DNA from: Chloroflexota bacterium
GTDB lineage: Bacteria; Chloroflexota; Dehalococcoidia; Lucifugimonadales; UBA3495
Direction of reading: 5' to 3'
Length of the DNA stretch: 44,161 bases
Assembly (NCBI GenBank): GCA_027624135.1
Contig: JAQBXL010000010.1
Location: forward strand, 1 to 44,161
Below the pieces are notes generated by a model. The model worked only from the letters and a program-made list of their open reading frames with translations, had not been told where the DNA came from and searched no databases. Both the position numbers and the translations under genes were made by a program. The stretch's first letter is position 1; each line of letters starts with the position of its first letter. Of the stretch, positions 38,649-44,161 are shown piece after piece.

Positions 38649-38868
38649 CGACTTATCTTCACTCTAGTGTTCAGTCTGGACAAATCAATACCACCGGAGA
38701 CTGGCCCCGGAATCGTTCCAGATTATATCAGAGAGCCCCTGGCCGTTACAGGCAAGAAACGGGCAGATTTGCTGCTGGGTTTTTGTGGGTTCTCCAGACA
38801 ATTCCACAGCCTTTTCCCGTCCTCGACTGACTGGTAGTATGAATCCGCGTCCAATGGACGTCCAATGA

Positions 38869-40110
38869 TTGAACACATGCACAGATATGGGGGAAGATTT
38901 GACCACAGCCCAGGGGCCTCTGGTGGGCCTAAAAGTCCTGGATCTTTCGATAATCGTTGCCGGGGGCACCTGTAGCAGCCTGATGGCCGACTTCGGCGCC
39001 GAAGTGGTCAAGGTGGAACGCCCTGGCACTGGAGACCCGCTCCGCAACTGGGGCCCCTTCGCCAACGGGGTCTCCCTGTGGTGGAAAGTCCACTCCCGCA
39101 ACAAAAAGTCCATCACGCTGAACCTGGGCACACCCGAAGGCCAGACCTTGCTGAAAAGATTGGCTGCGGAGGCCGATGTCCTGATTGAGGGATTCCGGCC
39201 CGGCGCCATGGAGGGGTGGGGGCTGGGGCCGGACGACCTGCAAGCGGTGAACCCCAAATTGGTCATGCTGCGCTACTCGGGCTTCGGCCAGACCGGCCCC
39301 TACAAGGACCGGCCCGGATTCGGCACCATCGCTGAATGCATGAGCGGCTACGTGGCCATGACCGGATTCCCGGACACGCCTCCCAATCTACCGCCGGTGC
39401 CCTTGGCCGACGAGATCGCCGGGGTGTTTGGGGCCATGGCCGGCATGATGGCCCTTTATCATCGTGATGCTACAGGTGGAGCCGACGCCAAAGGCCAGGT
39501 GGTCGATGTCAGCCTTTTCGAGCCGCTGTTCCGGCTCTGCATCCCCCACGTCACCATGTTCGACATGCTGGGCATCAACCGGCAGCGGGTGGGCAACGAC
39601 TTCCCCGACGCCGCGCCGCGAAGCCTATACAAGACAGCCGACGACCACTGGCTGGGCCTCTCCGCCACTTCCCAGAGCACTTTCGAGAGCCTGACCCAGG
39701 CCATGGGGATGCCCAATCTCATCGGCCAACCAGAGTTCAAGGACAACGCTGCCCGTTTGGATAACCGGGACGCCCTGAACGATGAACTCCAAGGGTGGCT
39801 AGGCCAGCGAGACTTGAAGGAGATCATGGACCAACTCATCCCCGCCGGAGGGGTCGTCGGCCCGGTCTACGACGCTGAACAGATCATGAACGACCCCCAC
39901 TACCAGGCCCGCGAGGACATCATCGATATTGACGACCCGCAACTGGGCCAGACCAAGATGCTGGGAGTTGTCCCCAAGTTCAGCGAAACCCCCGGCGCAG
40001 TGGACCATGCCGGCCCCACCGTCGGCGAACACAACGCCCACATCTACGGTTCGTGGCTGGGATTGAGCGAATCAGAGTTGGCCGAATTGGCTGAGCAGGG
40101 GACGATCTAG
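38869..40110 (+). CDS. CaiB/BaiF (class III) CoA-transferase family protein
   Basis: LVGLKVLDLSIIVAGGTCSSLMADFGAEVVKVERPGTGDPLRNWGP, GQTGPYKDRPGFGTIAECMSGY. ATG at 38887 also possible. Confidence 0.92.
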   Translation: MNTCTDMGEDLTTAQGPLVGLKVLDLSIIVAGGTCSSLMADFGAEVVKVERPGTGDPLRNWGPFANGVSLWWKVHSRNKKSITLNLGTPEGQTLLKRLAAEADVLIEGFRPGAMEGWGLGPDDLQAVNPKLVMLRYSGFGQTGPYKDRPGFGTIAECMSGYVAMTGFPDTPPNLPPVPLADEIAGVFGAMAGMMALYHRDATGGADAKGQVVDVSLFEPLFRLCIPHVTMFDMLGINRQRVGNDFPDAAPRSLYKTADDHWLGLSATSQSTFESLTQAMGMPNLIGQPEFKDNAARLDNRDALNDELQGWLGQRDLKEIMDQLIPAGGVVGPVYDAEQIMNDPHYQAREDIIDIDDPQLGQTKMLGVVPKFSETPGAVDHAGPTVGEHNAHIYGSWLGLSESELAELAEQGTI

Positions 40111-40111
40111 G

Positions 40112-40822
40112 ATGCCGGACCGCCTCCTCGTCGCCACCGGCAACCCCGGCAAGATGCGGGAGTATCATGACTTGCTGCGGGATATTCCCTTTGAGCTGGT
40201 TTCGCTTCGAGACTTGGGTATCACCCATGAGGTCGATGAGACCGGAGAGACCTTTGAGGAGAACGCCTGGCTCAAAGCGTCTGAGTACGCGGCCCTTTCC
40301 GGAATACTGACTCTGGCCGACGACTCGGGACTGGAGGTGGACGCCCTCTCTGGAGAGCCCGGAGTCAGATCGGCCCGGTACGGCGGCGATTCCTGCACCA
40401 GTGACGAGGAACGGGTCGCACTGCTGTTGAAGAACCTGGAGGGCGTGCCCTGGGAAGAACGGCGGGCGCAGTTCAGATGCGTGATTGCCATCGCGAAATC
40501 CCCCCCGGCCCCCCTTTACGAAATGGGGGAATCAACCTCCGCCTTTCATAAAGGGGGATTAGAGGGGGATTTTAGTAACTCGCCCTCAGACACTTCCGCT
40601 GAACCGACCTTCCTAGCCCAGACCGAGGGTTCAGTGGCCGGAATGATACAATGTATGCCTGAGGGAGAAGACGGTTTCGGCTACGATCCCGTGTTTTACC
40701 TCCCCTCGTACGGCAAAACCATCGCCCAGCTTTCCCTGGACGATAAGAATAAGATCAGCCACCGCGCCGACGCCGCCAGAAAAGCGGTGACCGTTCTGAA
40801 GAAGCTCAATTCTGATGGCTAA
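40112..40822 (+). CDS. rdgB: RdgB/HAM1 non-canonical purine NTP pyrophosphatase with internal palindromic-repeat insertion
   Basis: LLVATGNPGKMREY, LADDSGLEVDALSGEPGVRSARYGG, GEDGFGYDPVFYLPSYGKTIAQLSLDDKNKISHRADAARK. Confidence 0.93.
   Translation: MPDRLLVATGNPGKMREYHDLLRDIPFELVSLRDLGITHEVDETGETFEENAWLKASEYAALSGILTLADDSGLEVDALSGEPGVRSARYGGDSCTSDEERVALLLKNLEGVPWEERRAQFRCVIAIAKSPPAPLYEMGESTSAFHKGGLEGDFSNSPSDTSAEPTFLAQTEGSVAGMIQCMPEGEDGFGYDPVFYLPSYGKTIAQLSLDDKNKISHRADAARKAVTVLKKLNSDG
40496..40573. repeat. Palindromic AAATCCCCC...GGGGGATTTT element inside rdgB
   Basis: Same architecture and core (CCCCCTTTACGAAA) as 18966-19038; 78 nt, no stop in the rdgB frame. Confidence 0.88.
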
Positions 40823-40833
40823 TAACTCGAACC

Positions 40834-41847
40834 ATGCTTACTGATAAATTCGGCAGGCCCATGCGAGATCTGCGCATCTCCGTTACCGACCGGTGCAACT
40901 TCCGGTGCCCTTACTGCATGCCCGCCGAGATCTACGGCGAGGCTTACGAATTCCTGCCCAGGGCCGACATCCTTACATTCGAGGAACTGACCCGGCTGGT
41001 GGGTATCTTCGCCGAGTTGGGTATCGTGAAGCTGCGTGTCACCGGCGGCGAGCCGTTGATGCGGAACGAACTGCCCCAGTTGTTGAATATGCTGACCAGC
41101 GTCGACGGCATCGAAGACCTGACTCTTACCACCAACGGCTACCTGCTGAGCCAGTTCGCCCAGCAATTGAAGGACGCCGGGCTGAACCGCATCACCGTCA
41201 GTTTGGATAGCCTGGACGACGAGGTCTTCAAGACGATGAACGGCCGGGGATTCACCACCCAGAGGGTGCTCGAGGCGATTAAAACCGCCTCCGATGTCGG
41301 CCTCTCGCCCCTCAAGATAAATTGCGTGGTGCAGAAGGGCGTCAACGACCACACCGTCGTGGATCTGGCGCGCCACTTCAAAGGCACCGGCCACATCGTC
41401 CGGTATATCGAGTACATGGACGTGGGCAATCGCAACGGCTGGCAGTCGGAACACGTCGTTCCCGCGGATGAGATCATCAGCCGCATAGACGCCGAAATGC
41501 CCCTAGAACCCGCCGAAAGCAACTATCACGGAGAAGTCGCCAGCAGGTATCGTTACAAGGACGGCAGCGGCGAGATCGGCGTCATCGCCTCAGTGACGAA
41601 GCCTTTCTGCGGCGACTGCACCAGGGTGCGGCTTTCCACCGACGGCAGGCTCTTCACCTGCCTTTTCGCCAGCGAAGGCCTGAGCCTGAAGGACCCGATG
41701 CGCGCCCGAGCAACCGACGACGAGCTGAGGGCGATGATCACCCGGGTCTGGAACTTCCGCACCGACCGGTACTCGGAAGAGCGGGCTGCATCACCCGACA
41801 GTAAGGTCGCACCAAGAAAGATCGAGATGTATCAGATAGGCGGGTAG
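40834..41847 (+). CDS. moaA: GTP 3',8-cyclase MoaA
   Basis: DLRISVTDRCNFRCPYCMP radical-SAM motif, second cluster CGDCTRVRLSTDGRLFTCLF, C-terminal GG (MYQIGG). Confidence 0.95.
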   Translation: MLTDKFGRPMRDLRISVTDRCNFRCPYCMPAEIYGEAYEFLPRADILTFEELTRLVGIFAELGIVKLRVTGGEPLMRNELPQLLNMLTSVDGIEDLTLTTNGYLLSQFAQQLKDAGLNRITVSLDSLDDEVFKTMNGRGFTTQRVLEAIKTASDVGLSPLKINCVVQKGVNDHTVVDLARHFKGTGHIVRYIEYMDVGNRNGWQSEHVVPADEIISRIDAEMPLEPAESNYHGEVASRYRYKDGSGEIGVIASVTKPFCGDCTRVRLSTDGRLFTCLFASEGLSLKDPMRARATDDELRAMITRVWNFRTDRYSEERAASPDSKVAPRKIEMYQIGG

Positions 41848-41894
41848 GGAGCAGCTTCGCTTTTCTACCGGAATCAAGAGGTTAATCGTAGGAA

Positions 41895-42548
41895 ATGGCT
41901 CAGCAACCACATCATCATAGTATCAATGTCGCAGGAATAATCGTTCCTACAGCGCTTGACAGATACGCTCATTTCCTCAACCTTGAGTTCGATCTCAGTG
42001 TCGTCCCAAACAATGGGCAATACGTTTTACACCATTGCAGTGTAGCGCGGGATTCAGCCCAAAAAATCTCTGTTCGTGTCCATACAACTGGCAACATCGA
42101 CATGGCCGCATCGCCTCAATTATCTTTGACCAATTTTCAGGATACATGCGACCTAATTGAGGTGTTGGCAAGGGAGGCCGTGGATACTATTGACCCGACC
42201 GGAAATATCCCAATCAACAGAAGCACTGAACTTCTCGAATTTATCACTGGGTTGAGTCTCGCCGACGAAAATTCTCGGACTGTGATTGTAATCGTGGCCG
42301 ATACAATAAACGAAATAATATTGAGGGAATCACTCAAGAGACTTGGGGAAAACGGGCCAATATTAAGAGCATCGGTTCCAGATAAAATCGCAAAGATTCA
42401 GAGCTACCAAAAAAGGGTATATCTGAAAGACGCTATCGAATCTCTCAGAACTCTTCGTAATAACGTGCTTCACGAAGGCCAGTTACCATCGTTAGCGCAA
42501 GCTCGAACTTCGTTAGAGGCGGCAACCGATATTTTGCGACATTCCTAA
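41895..42548 (+). CDS. Uncharacterised protein with HEPN-like C-terminus
   Basis: C-terminal DAIESLRTLRNNVLHEGQLPSLAQARTSLEAATDILRHS contains an RX4H motif (RNNVLH, 42456-42473). N-terminal part not recognised. Confidence 0.6.
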   Translation: MAQQPHHHSINVAGIIVPTALDRYAHFLNLEFDLSVVPNNGQYVLHHCSVARDSAQKISVRVHTTGNIDMAASPQLSLTNFQDTCDLIEVLAREAVDTIDPTGNIPINRSTELLEFITGLSLADENSRTVIVIVADTINEIILRESLKRLGENGPILRASVPDKIAKIQSYQKRVYLKDAIESLRTLRNNVLHEGQLPSLAQARTSLEAATDILRHS

Positions 42549-42571
42549 TAGTCGGTACCTTGGGAATTACC

Positions 42572-43066
42572 ATGTCCGAAGATACTAAATTACAACTGCG
42601 ACGCGTCACAGTATTCACCGACGGCTCGGCGATCGGGAACCCCGGTCCTGGAGGGTACGGCGTTGTTCTTAAATACGCAAAACACCGCAAAGAATTATCC
42701 AGCGGATTCCGACTCACCACGAACAATCGAATGGAACTTCTTGGCGCAATTGTTGCTCTAGAATCCTTAACGGAGCGCTGCCGGATAACGTTACATAGTG
42801 ATTCCAAATATGTCATCGACGGAATCCGTCGTGGTTGGGCTAAGAAATGGAAAGCCGCTGGGTGGATGCGTAACCCGAAAGAGCCTGCGATTAACGTTGA
42901 CCTCTGGGAAAAAATGCTAGCGCTGTGCGATAAGCATGAAGTTGGTTTTCGCTGGGTCAAAGGACATTCCGGGGTCGTTGAAAATGAAAGGTGCGATGAA
43001 CTCGCGGTAACTGCGGCTCGAGGGGTTGGATTGCTCATAGACCACGGTTACGAACAACGGAGTTAA
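42572..43066 (+). CDS. rnhA: Ribonuclease HI
   Basis: [73 protein letters not shown]; catalytic D-E-D-D all present. Confidence 0.93.
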   Translation: MSEDTKLQLRRVTVFTDGSAIGNPGPGGYGVVLKYAKHRKELSSGFRLTTNNRMELLGAIVALESLTERCRITLHSDSKYVIDGIRRGWAKKWKAAGWMRNPKEPAINVDLWEKMLALCDKHEVGFRWVKGHSGVVENERCDELAVTAARGVGLLIDHGYEQRS

Positions 43067-43116
43067 GGCCCTATTTTTCCAAGAAACTTTATTATTACAG
43101 AGCTTCGAGAATATTC

Positions 43117-43626
43117 ATGAAACCGTCAACTGCCGACAACAATTCCGACCTCCACCTGACCCACTTGGATGAACAGGGCCGGGCCAAGATGGTGGACGTG
43201 GGCGACAAAGACATCACCAGCCGCGAGGCCGTGGCTCGGGGTCACGTTAGCATCCAGCCAGAGACGGCGCGGCTGATCAAAGAGGGTCTGATGAAGAAGG
43301 GCGACGTTCTGACCATCGCCCAACTGGCCGGCATCATGGGCGCAAAGAAGACTTCGGAATTGATCCCTCTATGCCACCCGCTGCCGCTGGACCGGGTGGA
43401 CGTTGACCTGGAACTGGACGAAGCGGCAGGCCGGATCAACATCAGCGCCACAGCCAAGACCACTGCCCGGACCGGCGTGGAGATGGAGGCGCTGACCGCT
43501 GTGTCTGTGGCGGCGCTAACCCTCTACGACATGTGCAAGTCGGTGGACCGGGGGATGCGCATCGAGGCCATCCGCCTAGTGCAGAAACGGGGCGGCCGCA
43601 GCGGAGAGATCATCCTAGAAGCCTAG
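43117..43626 (+). CDS. moaC: Cyclic pyranopterin monophosphate synthase MoaC
   Basis: [61 protein letters not shown]. Confidence 0.95.
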   Translation: MKPSTADNNSDLHLTHLDEQGRAKMVDVGDKDITSREAVARGHVSIQPETARLIKEGLMKKGDVLTIAQLAGIMGAKKTSELIPLCHPLPLDRVDVDLELDEAAGRINISATAKTTARTGVEMEALTAVSVAALTLYDMCKSVDRGMRIEAIRLVQKRGGRSGEIILEA

Positions 43627-43685
43627 GCGGCGTGCCGCGTTTTCATGGGACGGCGGCCTCGTCTAGAGGAGCGCCAAGTCCCCAT

Positions 43686-44042
43686 CCGCTCATGGTGAGC
43701 TCGTCGAACCAGCCTCTCGCAAGAGCCGTATCTCACAGAGTAGTCCTTCGACAAGCTCAGGATGAGCGGAGATGGTACAAACCCGTCGGTCCGCTCATGG
43801 TGAGCCCGTCGGTGTCCGCTCATGGTGAGCTCGTCGAACCACTCTCTCGCAAGAGCCGTATCTCACAGATTAGTCCTTCGACAAGCTCAGGATGAGCGGA
43901 GATGGTACAAACCCGTCGGTCCGCTCACAGTGAGCCTGTCGGTGTCCGCTCATGGTGAGCCCGTCGAACCAGCCTCTCGCAAGAGCCGTATCTCACAGAT
44001 TAGTCCTTCGACAAGCTCAGGATGACCGGAGATGGTACAAAC
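43686..44042. repeat. 130-bp tandem repeat, about 2.75 copies
   Basis: Units start at 43686, 43816 and 43946. Each carries inverted arms CCGCTCATGGTGAGCTCGTCGAACC and CCTTCGACAAGCTCAGGATGAGCGG. Confidence 0.93.
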
Positions 44043-44161
44043 TGAGGTGGTATCGGTTTTTTAGACAGCTAGTTAAGAGAGGGTCCCGCTCCTAAGATGA
44101 CAGAAATAAAGGAGCAGAACCATGAAACAATCACGTAAGAAGCATAGCCCGTCCTTCAAGG
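44043..44161 (+). mobile_element. Left end of an IS3-family-like insertion sequence (truncated by window)
   Basis: Repeat homology breaks at 44042/44043; followed by TGAGGTGGTATCGG... and a transposase start. Confidence 0.6.
44122..44161 (+). CDS. Partial IS3/IS911-type transposase orfA
   Basis: ATG preceded by AAAGGAG; MKQSRKKHSPSFK resembles HSPEFKAKVALEA-type OrfA N-termini. Confidence 0.65.
   Translation, partial: MKQSRKKHSPSFK

Noticed and set aside
43533-44025. Plus-strand ORFs (43533..43895, 43822..44025) with repeated MVSSSN..LARAVSHR..LRQAQDERRWYKPVGP
   Set aside because: Translations of the non-coding 130-bp tandem repeat; the apparent protein repeats follow from the DNA repeat.

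Overview
The window is a gene-dense bacterial chromosomal segment, tentatively Chloroflexota (SAR202/Dehalococcoidia-like) from gene content and codon style. No rRNA, tRNA or CRISPR array was recognised. It is mostly core metabolism: prfB, plsY, thrS, monomeric NADP-icd, mdh, an sdhA-sdhB-HdrB-like operon, a NUDIX gene with nadK, an 11-subunit complex I operon (nuoABCDHIJK-[DUF2007]-LMN without EFG), rdgB, moaA and moaC. Accessory material includes a DUF433/DUF5615 toxin-antitoxin-like pair, a CopG-type antitoxin with a truncated toxin-like partner, a cupin/discoidin lipoprotein, a DUF1501-DUF1800-NHL cluster, and the start of an IS3-like transposase at the right edge. The observations most worth a second look are: (1) a two-gene cassette (HEPN-like RX4H protein plus RNase HI) splitting moaA from moaC; (2) a palindromic repeat inserted in frame inside rdgB, with a sister copy just after icd; (3) a recurring pattern in which a gene's 3' end is duplicated around a short insertion (thrS ~100 bp, the DUF2007 gene 38 bp, nuoH 16 bp, sdhB 9 bp), the thrS case flanking a toxin-antitoxin module; (4) a canonical prfB +1 frameshift site missed by the ORF track; (5) a 130-bp tandem repeat interrupted by the IS end.
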